From positions 1 through 50,931 of the IMG/VR virus record IMGVR_UViG_3300037247_000923: a stretch of 50,931 nucleotides of DNA; one strand, 5' to 3'. This stretch comes from a virus. The notes under the pieces are model-generated. The model was not told the origin of the DNA, searched no databases, and was given only the letters and a program-made list of their open reading frames with translations. A program made the position numbers and the translations under genes. Shown piece after piece: positions 31,390 to 38,878 of this stretch (position 1 is the stretch's first letter; the number at the start of each line of letters is the position of its first letter).

Positions 31390-32144
31390 GTGGAGGTATT
31401 GACAGGACACAAGTGTTCCGCCCCAATATCAAGGCGAACACCGAGTCCACGAAGTTAGATAACTTGTTTGTGGATGTGCCGAAGGACGCTACAGTACGTG
31501 TGCGAATTTTGCCTATCCTGAGTGAGTCCAGTCTTATCTTTGTACGTGCCGAGCAGCACTACAAGATGAAGGCTACAACCGGCCGCGGTACGGCCCTTGC
31601 CTGCCTGAAAACCCATGGCACTGATGATACCGGCGACAACTGTTACCTGTGTGATTTGTCGCGGGTACTGGTCCGAGAGGGTGACGCAGCTGAGGTCCTG
31701 ATAGGCAAGGACATTTCTGTTTCTCCACGATGGTACACTCAAGTACTGCTGGCTGAGGAAGTCGGCCGTGACGAGAAGAACAAGCCGATTCTCAAGTACA
31801 ACGGCCCAAAGTTGCTCGGCCTGCCCAAGACCGGGGCCGATGGCGTCAACACGATTCTGAATAATATGGACGTGGCGGGTACACCGCTGTTCACAGAAAT
31901 CGACGATGGGCAGGATTTGCTTATTACTAGACACTCGGCTAGTCCATGGTACACAGTAGATCGTACTGGTATCGAAACCTCATTGGACGATATCTTCCCT
32001 GACTGGGAAAAGAAGATCATGCCCGATGTATACGCCGAGCTGGGCCTCAAGGTTGTTACGCGCGAAGAGCAGAAACAAGCTGCCATGCGTGCGTTCGGTG
32101 ACGAACTGGACTGGGTGGCCCTTGCGGAAGCGCATGGGCTTTAA
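31386..32144 (+). CDS. gp32-like single-stranded DNA-binding protein
   Basis: 252 residues. The pattern VPKDATVRVRILPILSES, then a zinc-type cluster in ALACLKTHG...NCYLCDLSR, then a beta-barrel body matches T4 gp32-like OB-fold proteins. The acidic C-terminal third would contact replication partners. It protects ssDNA in replication and recombination. It is paired here with a T7-like polymerase, so the replisome is mosaic. The ATG is preceded by GGAGGTACCCC. Confidence 0.7.
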   Translation: MSGGIDRTQVFRPNIKANTESTKLDNLFVDVPKDATVRVRILPILSESSLIFVRAEQHYKMKATTGRGTALACLKTHGTDDTGDNCYLCDLSRVLVREGDAAEVLIGKDISVSPRWYTQVLLAEEVGRDEKNKPILKYNGPKLLGLPKTGADGVNTILNNMDVAGTPLFTEIDDGQDLLITRHSASPWYTVDRTGIETSLDDIFPDWEKKIMPDVYAELGLKVVTREEQKQAAMRAFGDELDWVALAEAHGL

Positions 32145-32156
32145 GTAGACCGCAGG

Positions 32157-32345
32157 AAGGGGAGAGCGTTCAGGGATTTGCGCTTTACCCCGTGCGGGGC
32201 ACGACTGGTATAGCAGGTGAGACTTCGGTGGGGTAGGTGCAAGGCTTATACCCGTAGCCTACCCGACGAACAGCCCACACGCCAGTACGTTTCCGAGGAT
32301 CGTTGGCTGCGCCGGAGGCGTAGACAATCTGGCTCGTGCCCTGAC
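32157..32345 (+). ncRNA. Strongly structured non-coding RNA candidate
   Basis: The 219-base gap 32145-32363 has no credible frame but dense base-pairing. Stem A: GGGGAGAGCG (32159-32168) with CGCTTTACCCC (32181-32191), ten pairs and one bulged A. Stem B closes the rest: GGGCACGA (32197-32204) with TCGTGCCC (32334-32341), perfect over 130 bases. Inside, stem C GGGTAGG (32231-32237) with CCTACCC (32258-32264), with an alternative inner GGCT/AGCC pair; stem D CGCC-GGA-GGCG (32310-32320). It may be a free RNA or a leader element for the genes at 32364 onward. It matches no riboswitch or ribozyme I know. Confidence 0.65.
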
Positions 32346-32363
32346 TTCTTTAGGAGAACCTAC

Positions 32364-32642
32364 ATGAGTATTATTGAGATGGCAAAGTTAATGGACAAGA
32401 ATACCGCCCTCACGGAGCGCGTGCTGGAGTTGGAGCGGCAAGTTGATGAATTGGGCGATTCGTTTGGCGCTGACGTTACCGCTCTAATTGATTCCGCTGT
32501 AAAAACGGCCTTGACTGTCGAACGCGCCCGCGTCAAGCCGCTTGTGGAGGCGGTGCGGGAAGCACTAGCAATGAACGACGAAGCACACCGAACATCGTTA
32601 AGACGCGCCTTTGCCAAGTACGAGGAAGGGGCAAATCTATGA
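32364..32642 (+). CDS. Small coiled-coil protein before the RecB-like nuclease
   Basis: 92 residues; ATG at 32364 with TAGGAGA upstream (the open frame extends further 5' but only through the structured RNA). Helical with leucine heptads (NTALTERVLELERQVDELGD). The stop overlaps the nuclease start. No function is assigned. Confidence 0.6.
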   Translation: MSIIEMAKLMDKNTALTERVLELERQVDELGDSFGADVTALIDSAVKTALTVERARVKPLVEAVREALAMNDEAHRTSLRRAFAKYEEGANL

Positions 32643-33586
32643 CCCAATCAATTAAAGACCCCGTTCAAGCCCTGTACGACAACATGGAAGAACATGGGAT
32701 AGACATAGCCCGCGCACACCGGAATCCTGTTCAACGGTTCCGGGCTAGTGAAGCGGCCAACTGCCTTCGGCAGACTTGGTATCGGCTGTCCGGCTATCGC
32801 CCCGCACCCCGCGACGGCAACGGCCAGATATACGGTATCTGTGGAGATATAGACCACGACGTAACCCGACAGCTGTTTGAGAATTTTGGAGTAGAGATCG
32901 GCGGCGTACAGTATAACGATGATGGATCTGTCAAAGAACAGCTCTTTTTTACTGAGGAGTTTTCTGTAGAAACTCCGGCCGGTACCATCGAAGTTGTCTT
33001 GTCAACACGCGCAGACGGGGAGATTGACACGCCCCGTGGCAAGTCAGCTCTGCTTGAAATCAAAGGCAAGGGCTACTGGGTATTCGACTGGTTGCAGAAG
33101 GCCTTCACGCTGGGCTTCCGGAGCGCCGAACACGGGCAGATGGAAGCAGGCCATGAGGCCATGCTGCAGCGGGTTAAGGAAAAGGACAAGAACAGCTATT
33201 GGCAGACGCAAGTCACCATGAAGCTGTCAAAGAAAGATATCTGCTACCTACTCTACAAGGACCGCAGCAGCGGCCAGCTGGGAGTAGTGAACGACGAAAC
33301 AGGGGAACGGTCCGGTGTTTATGTAGAGTTTGACCCGGAGCTATTCCAGACAATTTTGGAAAGGTTTGCCTTTATCAAGCGCAAGCTAATGGAGGGCAAG
33401 CCGCCCGCGCCTGAGTTTTCGGCGGGCTCAAAAGAGTGCTCGTACTGTCCCTTTAACTATATGTGTCACGGTGCCGAAGAACGCCGAGTCAAGGGACTCA
33501 AGCCGGTAGTTCTGTACCCTGGCCCGCAGATGGAGATTCACTTGGAGGACAAAAATGACGACGACTACCAGGAAGAGCCGAACTAA
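32639..33586 (+). CDS. Cas4/RecB-like PD-(D/E)xK exonuclease with iron-sulfur cysteines
   Basis: 315 residues. C42 (RASEAANCLRQ) and C267, C270, C276 (CSYCPFNYMC) form the four-cysteine 4Fe-4S set of Cas4/AddB nucleases. The core holds D126/D130 (RADGEID), E140-x-K142 (LEIKG) and Q189 (YWQTQVTMKL). It resects DNA ends in recombination or degrades host DNA. There is no CRISPR array or cas gene nearby. The next gene starts inside its last codons. Confidence 0.85.
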   Translation: MTQSIKDPVQALYDNMEEHGIDIARAHRNPVQRFRASEAANCLRQTWYRLSGYRPAPRDGNGQIYGICGDIDHDVTRQLFENFGVEIGGVQYNDDGSVKEQLFFTEEFSVETPAGTIEVVLSTRADGEIDTPRGKSALLEIKGKGYWVFDWLQKAFTLGFRSAEHGQMEAGHEAMLQRVKEKDKNSYWQTQVTMKLSKKDICYLLYKDRSSGQLGVVNDETGERSGVYVEFDPELFQTILERFAFIKRKLMEGKPPAPEFSAGSKECSYCPFNYMCHGAEERRVKGLKPVVLYPGPQMEIHLEDKNDDDYQEEPN

Positions 33587-34019
33587 AGTTTATCTTGCCG
33601 GTCCTATGCGCGGGATACCGAATCACAATTTCCCCACCTTCTATAAAGCAGCAGCTATGCTTGAGATGTGGGGCTATGAAGTTGTGAATCCGGCCCGCTT
33701 GGACCTTGTGGAGAAACGAGCTGAGTTTAACTGGAATTTGCAGGAAGTTATTTTGGACAATAGTTTCACGATGGAGGACGCCTTGGCTAGAGACTACGAC
33801 GAAATTCGTACATGCGATGCTATCGTTTTACTTCCTGGCTGGCATGCTAGCCTAGGGGCGAGTAGAGAGATCGCGTTTGCGTCAAGTCGTGGGATTCCGT
33901 GTTACTCGTACTTTGAGGAAAGTCCGCTGAGTATGAGAAACCAGAAACCACTGACTATCACGGTAGAGGTGCTATGTAAAGTAGCTGAGGAAGGATGGGT
34001 AGCGAGTGAGAAAGTTTGA
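33555..34019 (+). CDS. DUF4406 / nucleoside deoxyribosyltransferase-like protein
   Basis: 154 residues. KVYLAGPMRGIPNHNFPTFY at the start and CDAIVLLPGWHASLGASREI later are the hallmark of DUF4406, a Rossmann-like relative of nucleoside 2-deoxyribosyltransferases. Probably acts in nucleotide salvage or base handling. GGAGG lies before the ATG. It overlaps the nuclease by 32 bases and is followed by a DUF5664 gene, a common phage pairing. Confidence 0.8.
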   Translation: MTTTTRKSRTKVYLAGPMRGIPNHNFPTFYKAAAMLEMWGYEVVNPARLDLVEKRAEFNWNLQEVILDNSFTMEDALARDYDEIRTCDAIVLLPGWHASLGASREIAFASSRGIPCYSYFEESPLSMRNQKPLTITVEVLCKVAEEGWVASEKV

Positions 34020-34428
34020 GACAGGGGCGACTAGAGATACGGAGGACGGTAAGCTGGACTATGAAGGCTTTTTATCCCCGACTGTTCTACAGGCGTATGC
34101 TGAGTATATGCACCAAAACCGAGTACAAGCAGACGGTAATCTGCGAGACTCAGACAACTGGCAAAAGGGTATCCCCATGTCGGCGTACATGAAGTCTGCG
34201 TTCAGGCATTTTATTGATTGGTGGACTTCCTATCGGAGGGGCACTCCCAATAAGGACGCGGCCTTGGCGCTGCTGTTTAATGTGATGGGCTTTCTGCATG
34301 AACAGGTCAGTTCCTCAACTCCATTAACGAATGATATTGTATGGATTGGTGCGGCTGAGTACAGAAAACTAAAAAAGAAGGGGCTTATTATAGATGGACC
34401 AGCAGCTAAAACGGATGATGCCTTATAG
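34006..34428 (+). CDS. DUF5664 protein (dATP/dGTP diphosphohydrolase N-terminal family)
   Basis: 140 residues from a GTG start overlapping the previous gene. RKFETGATRDTEDGKLDYEG, DNWQKGIPMSAYMKSAFRHF and ALALLFNVMGFLHEQ are typical of DUF5664, the family that includes the phiVC8-type dATP/dGTP pyrophosphohydrolase. It would remove dNTPs or shift pool balance. No PurZ-like or DatZ-like gene was found, so 2-aminoadenine DNA is not supported. Confidence 0.7.
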   Translation: MRKFETGATRDTEDGKLDYEGFLSPTVLQAYAEYMHQNRVQADGNLRDSDNWQKGIPMSAYMKSAFRHFIDWWTSYRRGTPNKDAALALLFNVMGFLHEQVSSSTPLTNDIVWIGAAEYRKLKKKGLIIDGPAAKTDDAL

Positions 34429-34439
34429 GGAGAATGAGG

Positions 34440-34919
34440 ATGATTGACTGCTCTAAGGCACAGGAGTTACTTAATGATATAGCAGAACGTCTTGTCCCCA
34501 ATCCAGATGACTGGTATTGGTTGGACGAGTATCTGCTGTACAGAGGGGAAGTAAAGAAAATGAAATGGCGACATTTGACATTCAACAAAGGCATTACCGT
34601 CAGCGACGAAGGCACTATTGAGAAGAAACCAAAACCAAAGCCGGAGCCACTGATCGCCAAGAGCCAATGGCGTCTGAACACCGGCAAAACCGTTGTCTTT
34701 TACAACGGACACCCGGAGTTTGATATCGTGGCCGGAGCCAAGGGCGAAGTGGTAGCGGAGTATTATGGACCGGCCTGTAATTTTTATAGCATGATGATGT
34801 TCGATTACAAGAAGCCTAGCTACCGTGGGCTGCTGGTCAAGGTCGGCGGAAAGATGCTCGAAGTCAACGAGAGCCTGGTTCGGGTTGTTGTGAAGGCGAA
34901 GAAGAAAAAGAGGAAATAG
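34440..34919 (+). CDS. Basic protein with Lys-Pro linker, unrecognised
   Basis: 159 residues from the ATG at 34440 (GGGAG seven bases upstream; ATG 34434 also possible). A helical N-terminal part, a KKPKPKPEP linker, then a beta-rich domain (WRLNTGKTVVFYNGHPEFDI) and a poly-Lys end (VVVKAKKKKRK). Probably nucleic-acid-binding; no family was recognised. Confidence 0.6.
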   Translation: MIDCSKAQELLNDIAERLVPNPDDWYWLDEYLLYRGEVKKMKWRHLTFNKGITVSDEGTIEKKPKPKPEPLIAKSQWRLNTGKTVVFYNGHPEFDIVAGAKGEVVAEYYGPACNFYSMMMFDYKKPSYRGLLVKVGGKMLEVNESLVRVVVKAKKKKRK

Positions 34920-35081
34920 ATGGAATACCCACGGATGGTACGGCATCTTAAAGAGATAGTGAACCGCTCTTACAGCGGAAAGAAGCAAGTCCGAGTTATG
35001 GATATTGAAGCCGTCAAAGAAGCACTTGAACGCTTTGAGGAAATAGTTCCTGATCCATCTAAGAAATCCATAGGTTTTTAA
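34920..35081 (+). CDS. 53-residue helical protein before the helicase
   Basis: ATG at 34920 directly follows the previous TAG; the stop ends one base before the helicase ATG. Basic, then acidic helix (VMDIEAVKEALERFEEIVPD). Its tight fit between two genes supports translation. The function is unknown. Confidence 0.6.
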   Translation: MEYPRMVRHLKEIVNRSYSGKKQVRVMDIEAVKEALERFEEIVPDPSKKSIGF

Positions 35082-35082
35082 T

Positions 35083-36387
35083 ATGGACCAACTACAAGCG
35101 ACAGCCCTGCGGGCCCTGCTGACTAAAGACGGTTGGATGGAGTTCGGCGGTAGGCTGGGAGAAGTATTCACAGATAACATAGCTCTTGCGCTGTACGGCC
35201 ATATAGAGAGCCTACACACTGCAGTAGACGGCGATTTCACCCTGCAAGATTTGCGGGTCAATGTGATTGGCCAGTACCGGCAGGGAGAGACACGCGCAGA
35301 CGAGCTATTGGAGGTAATAGATGGCATCGAAGAAACACCGGAAGTCAACTCCGGAGCCTTACGACACTCGGTCGATAAGTTCACAAAGAGGGAGTATCTT
35401 GCTAAAGCTGCACAGTACATTGCAACGAATCTTAGCGAAGATAATCTGGACGCCGGTATCGCTTATGATCTTGTGCAACGAGCAGTGGATATCGGCCAAG
35501 GTGTCAATTCAGAGATCATGGACCTTAGTGAATCGGGTGTTCCGGGAGAAGTTGACGATAGGTCAGCTATTTGTTCTCTCGGTATCTCGCCTGAACTTGA
35601 TAGCTGCCTTGGTGGTGGTGTTGCTAGTGGAGAGCTGCTTCTTTTTCTTGCTCCCCCTTGCCGTGGTAAGACTTCGTACCTCTGCGCAGTTGGTGCGAGA
35701 GCGGCAGCGCAAGGCCGAAAAGTCCTTCACGTCACCCTCGAAATAGCAGCCCGTCGAGTGGCTCGGCGCTACGATGCCACGCTCACAGGGCTAACCCGAG
35801 TGGAGATGATTGATAGGCCCCGCACAGTAGTAGCAGGGCGCACGCAGCTTACCAAGGCCGGTGGCTTCGTGAAGATCAAGGACTGGTCATATATGGACGT
35901 GTGCCCCAACGACGTGAAGGCTCTCGTCAAGAGGATGCGGGCCAAGGGCGATGAAGTAGATTTAGTCATTATCGACTATCTCGAACTCATGGTATCGAAT
36001 CCGAAGCAGCGATTTGCGCGGAGAGAGCAGCGCCATGAGTACGGTCAACTGGGTAAAGACATTAGGGCTGCCTCCGTTGAGCTGGATTTGCCAGTGATAA
36101 CGGCATGGCAGGTAAATAGACAGGGTTCCAATCTGGATGTAGTGAACCTTGAACACGTTTCGGAGTGCTGGGATATCATCAAGCATGCGGACATTATCTT
36201 GGGTATGAATCAATCAGCCGAAGAACTCCGTAATGCCCAGCTGAGGATGGGAGTCCTCAAGCAACGAGACGGCACGAATCGACCGACAGTGACGTTACAT
36301 AGTGACTTGGATAGGAACCAAGTGCGTGACCTACGAGATCGGGAGATAGTAACAGATATTACAATTGGAGGCTCTGATGGTACGTAG
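35083..36387 (+). CDS. DnaB-like replicative helicase
   Basis: 434 residues. Walker A APPCRGKT (190-197), VLHVTLE acidic strand, Walker B VDLVIIDYLELM (D298), then VITAWQVNRQG, giving the RecA-like core of DnaB/gp4-type helicases. The N-terminal ~150 residues are helical. It has no primase domain; the primase is the separate gene at 27193. It unwinds the fork with the polymerase and SSB encoded here. The start is two bases after the preceding stop. Confidence 0.85.
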   Translation: MDQLQATALRALLTKDGWMEFGGRLGEVFTDNIALALYGHIESLHTAVDGDFTLQDLRVNVIGQYRQGETRADELLEVIDGIEETPEVNSGALRHSVDKFTKREYLAKAAQYIATNLSEDNLDAGIAYDLVQRAVDIGQGVNSEIMDLSESGVPGEVDDRSAICSLGISPELDSCLGGGVASGELLLFLAPPCRGKTSYLCAVGARAAAQGRKVLHVTLEIAARRVARRYDATLTGLTRVEMIDRPRTVVAGRTQLTKAGGFVKIKDWSYMDVCPNDVKALVKRMRAKGDEVDLVIIDYLELMVSNPKQRFARREQRHEYGQLGKDIRAASVELDLPVITAWQVNRQGSNLDVVNLEHVSECWDIIKHADIILGMNQSAEELRNAQLRMGVLKQRDGTNRPTVTLHSDLDRNQVRDLRDREIVTDITIGGSDGT

Positions 36388-36724
36388 TCCGTGGCCACCA
36401 GTAATAGATAAGCGAAAGGATATGAGGATGAAGTGGGAGACAATAGGTAAAATACTGGGCGGATTTGTTGGGGCGGCTATTGCGCTGTCTATAGCGTGTT
36501 GCTTGCTTTTGAGTCAACCAACTGGTCACTATTATATGAATAACGGTGCAGGGGCTTTTAGTAATGCATCCAATGCCGCCTGCACCATTTACGAGGATGT
36601 TCGGTTTGGACCGGACAGATTGATGTATGCTGGTGACGCGGATCGGGCGTTTCAGTTTTATAAGTACTTGACTTCTCAGCCGGTTCCCCGAGAACAGCCG
36701 GGGAAATACCAGCTGACCAAATAG
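36377..36724 (+). CDS. Membrane-anchored small protein
   Basis: 115 residues from the ATG at 36377 (GGAGG upstream); a later ATG at 36428 with AAAGGA is also plausible. One membrane segment (GKILGGFVGAAIALSIACCL), then a polar domain with Asn/Tyr/Asp. No lipobox position fits clearly. The function is unknown. Confidence 0.55.
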   Translation: MVRSPWPPVIDKRKDMRMKWETIGKILGGFVGAAIALSIACCLLLSQPTGHYYMNNGAGAFSNASNAACTIYEDVRFGPDRLMYAGDADRAFQFYKYLTSQPVPREQPGKYQLTK

Positions 36725-36737
36725 GAAGGTTTAAGAC

Positions 36738-36908
36738 ATGAGACATATAATTTTTAGGGGCGGCCCGTTAGATAGGATAACTAGGTATAATGTTACAGGT
36801 TGGGCTGCTTTTCCATATCAAAGCCACGAAATGCCGGAAGCGGTTACCTACGTAAATTCCGGCCAAAAAGATAAAAGTGGTCTTGAGATTTGGATATTGA
36901 CTCAGTGA
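36738..36908 (+). CDS. 56-residue protein, unrecognised
   Basis: ATG at 36738 after AGGAAGG. Starts MRHIIFRGGPLDRITRYNVT and ends LEIWILTQ. The stop overlaps the GTG of the RuvC-like gene. Resembles the many small accessory frames of this operon; no function is assigned. Confidence 0.55.
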   Translation: MRHIIFRGGPLDRITRYNVTGWAAFPYQSHEMPEAVTYVNSGQKDKSGLEIWILTQ

Positions 36909-37504
36909 AAATAGGGATTGGCATTGACCCCGGCTTGACCGAGAGCGGAGCAGTCGTCATTGACGATAGGGACGAGAATGTGGCGCTGGCGTGGGCTACG
37001 TTCTCCTGCACCGATACCGCTGACCCGGATGTGACGCGGGTGCTGAGTTTAGCGGCAGCAATCATCGACGTACTCGTTGGATGGATTGATGCGCTTGGGG
37101 TTGAAGAAGTGGATATTAGTATTGAATTGCCGTTTCTTAGGAAGGGGCGGTATGGGAACCCGCAATCATTTGCCAAGCAGATGCGGCTGGTCCAAGAGAT
37201 CGAGTCTGGCATCTACTTCCGCGTAGCTGCGGACGTAAAGCAATGCTGGGTGACAGAGGTCTATCCAGCCACCAGTAAGGTGATGGCTACAAATGATGGC
37301 GGTGCTACGAAGGACGAGATACTTGCCGTGTCCCCGTTCAAGGACATGACAAAGGTGGCGCTTGAAACTAAGCGGACGCTGGCCGACGCGTGGGCGCACA
37401 GTCTGTGCTCATGGGGAGGCACGGCACACCCCGCTAACAGAATGAATTTCACAGAACTAAAAGCTGCGGAGGTAAAACGTGGAAAGATCGGAAGCCCGTT
37501 CTAA
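36905..37504 (+). CDS. RuvC-like Holliday-junction resolvase
   Basis: 199 residues from the GTG overlapping the previous stop (GTGA); a TTG at 36890 is the alternative. IGIGIDPGLTESG (D8), DISIELPF (E74) and TLADAWAHSL (D161) give the RNase-H-fold acidic triad of RuvC-type nucleases. Such enzymes resolve branched DNA before packaging. Confidence 0.8.
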   Translation: MKIGIGIDPGLTESGAVVIDDRDENVALAWATFSCTDTADPDVTRVLSLAAAIIDVLVGWIDALGVEEVDISIELPFLRKGRYGNPQSFAKQMRLVQEIESGIYFRVAADVKQCWVTEVYPATSKVMATNDGGATKDEILAVSPFKDMTKVALETKRTLADAWAHSLCSWGGTAHPANRMNFTELKAAEVKRGKIGSPF

Positions 37505-37853
37505 AGCAATGGGCATTGCCGCTGAGATAGCGGCCATGGGGTACAGGTTCCCCGGAGATAGAATTTTTATTGTACGAGATGGGGCAGCTGACAAATCTAC
37601 AGGGGGGATTATACTGCCGGACTCTGCAAAGAAAAAACCAATTCGCGGAACCGTTGTCGCATTGGGTGCCGGCTTACAATTAGAGGACGATGAATTCAAG
37701 AGTGATGCAGCGGTAAGATTAGGAGAGTTGAGTGTACTGGATGTGGCTATCTTTACCAAGTACAATCCGGTTCTTATCGAGCTGGCTGACAGCAAGGGCG
37801 AAATGATGATACTAGAGGTCATGCATCCGAATGACATTTATGTTATCCTATAG
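37479..37853 (+). CDS. GroES-like co-chaperonin
   Basis: 124 residues from a GTG with GGAGGTAAAAC upstream. The GroES mobile loop and following strand are plain: KSTGGIILPDSAKKKP, then IRGTVVALGAG. The beta-barrel order and the C-terminal strand (DIYVIL) fit; the N-terminus is about 15-20 residues longer than bacterial GroES. It would replace host GroES on GroEL to fold virion proteins, as T4 gp31 does. No GroEL gene is present. Confidence 0.85.
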   Translation: MERSEARSKAMGIAAEIAAMGYRFPGDRIFIVRDGAADKSTGGIILPDSAKKKPIRGTVVALGAGLQLEDDEFKSDAAVRLGELSVLDVAIFTKYNPVLIELADSKGEMMILEVMHPNDIYVIL

Positions 37854-37977
37854 GCAGTTGCATAGGACCTTTCAGACTAGTGACAGTATAGGGGCGGAAT
37901 GTACGATTCACCCCATATTAATTAATGCGTGGGATACTGCTATTGGCTATGTAGCTTGGGAATGTGCTACAATTAAT

Positions 37978-38376
37978 ATGGAGTCTGGTTCTGGACCCGA
38001 CCCACCAGAATATACGCCTTCACCAATCGAGGACATTGTGAGTGATAAACGTTGGATAGGCGTCGACCTTGATGGTACGCTGGCTGCGTATGACGGCTGG
38101 TCCGACGCCTCAAAGATTGGCAAGCCCATCAAGCCCATGATTACGCGCGTGCGAGAGTGGATTAGGAAGGGTATTATTGTCAAGTTGTTTACAGCGCGCG
38201 CAAACGACACGGAGAACCTGCATCACGTAGAGGCATGGCTTAAGAAGCATGGTATAGAGATGGAGATTACGGCGACGAAGGACAAGCATCTGATTGCCAT
38301 TTGGGATGATAGGGCTATACCAGTGGAGAGAAACACCGGCTATGTGAGGCTGGATAAATCGTTGAGGAAGATGTAA
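37978..38376 (+). CDS. HAD-family phosphatase/nucleotidase
   Basis: 132 residues from the ATG at 37978. HAD motif I WIGVDLDGTL (D30, D32), motif II KLFTAR, and motif III/IV KDKHLIAIWDD are present with a tiny cap. Similar small phage HAD proteins are thought to act on nucleotides. The open frame upstream of 37978 has no ribosome site and is excluded. The 124-base gap after GroES ends with TACAAT just before the ATG. Confidence 0.8.
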   Translation: MESGSGPDPPEYTPSPIEDIVSDKRWIGVDLDGTLAAYDGWSDASKIGKPIKPMITRVREWIRKGIIVKLFTARANDTENLHHVEAWLKKHGIEMEITATKDKHLIAIWDDRAIPVERNTGYVRLDKSLRKM

Positions 38377-38672
38377 TGGTAAGGAAATTAAAATCTATTC
38401 GTTGGTGGGACAATACACCAGAGCATATGAGGCCCGATAGATTAAGTCTATCGGTTCGTGAAAAGTTCGGCTACTGGTTTCTGCGTACTGTTTTGCGCTG
38501 TCCGTGGCACGGAATACAGGCCATGGGGATGTTGGCAGATATGGAACTTACTGCTGAAGCGCTTTATAGGGCCGGGTTACCGATCACTGAGACAATGCCC
38601 ATCAAAGAAGAGGGTGAGCCAGCAACTTATTTTCTGGTAAAGACTAAGGATAAGAAGAAGAAGAAACACTAG
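38376..38672 (+). CDS. Last sizeable rightward gene, unrecognised
   Basis: 98 residues from a TAATG overlap. Aromatic-rich (REKFGYWFLRTVLRCPWHGI), helical middle, poly-Lys end (KTKDKKKKKH). No family was recognised. Confidence 0.6.
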   Translation: MVRKLKSIRWWDNTPEHMRPDRLSLSVREKFGYWFLRTVLRCPWHGIQAMGMLADMELTAEALYRAGLPITETMPIKEEGEPATYFLVKTKDKKKKKH

Positions 38673-38729
38673 CCCGAAATACCGCGCAGGCTAAAACCCG
38701 TGGCGGGAGTTGTACACCGGAGTATCCGG
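38671..38729 (+). other. Run of small hairpins at the end of the rightward operon
   Basis: AGCC/GGCT (38671-38692), CCCG-TGG-CGGG (38697-38707) and CCGGA-GTA-TCCGG (38717-38729) follow one another, leading into the strong hairpin at 38759. The gap 38673-38809 has no other frame. It may be a 3' RNA structure or a small RNA. Confidence 0.4.
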
Positions 38730-38758
38730 AATTGGCCGGAGGCTGGTCGACATAATTA

Positions 38759-38786
38759 GGGCCGGGGTAGGAAAGAGTCCCGGCCC
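38759..38786. terminator. Strong hairpin between converging operons
   Basis: A perfect 8-bp stem GGGCCGGG (38759-38766) with CCCGGCCC (38779-38786), 12-base loop. Placed where rightward and leftward units converge. T-runs are poor on both sides, so it may act with other factors. A tiny gene with its own ribosome site follows it. Confidence 0.55.
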
Positions 38787-38809
38787 ATCTTACTTAGGAA
38801 GGACGCACT

Positions 38810-38878
38810 ATGGAAGCTGTACTTATTTTGATAGCTTTTTTCGTGATGCTTTACTTAATCGCTAGATTAAAGCCCTAG
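38810..38878 (+). CDS. 22-residue membrane peptide
   Basis: ATG at 38810 with TTAGGAAGGA upstream. Nearly the whole peptide is one hydrophobic helix (VLILIAFFVMLYLIA) ending RLKP. Its stop overlaps the end of the converging leftward gene. Possibly a regulator of the lysis proteins or a membrane-active peptide. The evidence is the ribosome site plus a perfect membrane helix. Confidence 0.4.
   Translation: MEAVLILIAFFVMLYLIARLKP

Noticed and set aside
32217-32363. 5' extension of the coiled-coil gene at 32364 as coding sequence
   Set aside because: The region is better explained by paired RNA stems, and TAGGAGA sits exactly before the later ATG.
34006-34428. 2-aminoadenine (Z) genome
   Set aside because: DUF5664 alone is not sufficient; no PurZ-like or DatZ-like gene is visible.
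34467-35420. 317-codon leftward frame opposite the helicase region
   Set aside because: It is antisense to three well-supported genes with ribosome sites and has no recognisable domain.
36786-36791. TATAAT at 36786 as a promoter
   Set aside because: No -35-like hexamer lies 15-19 bases upstream, and it is within a small coding frame.
37831-37977. 5' extension of the HAD phosphatase frame
   Set aside because: The extra 49 codons overlap the GroES stop, lack a ribosome site and do not resemble HAD N-termini; the ATG at 37978 fits the family length.
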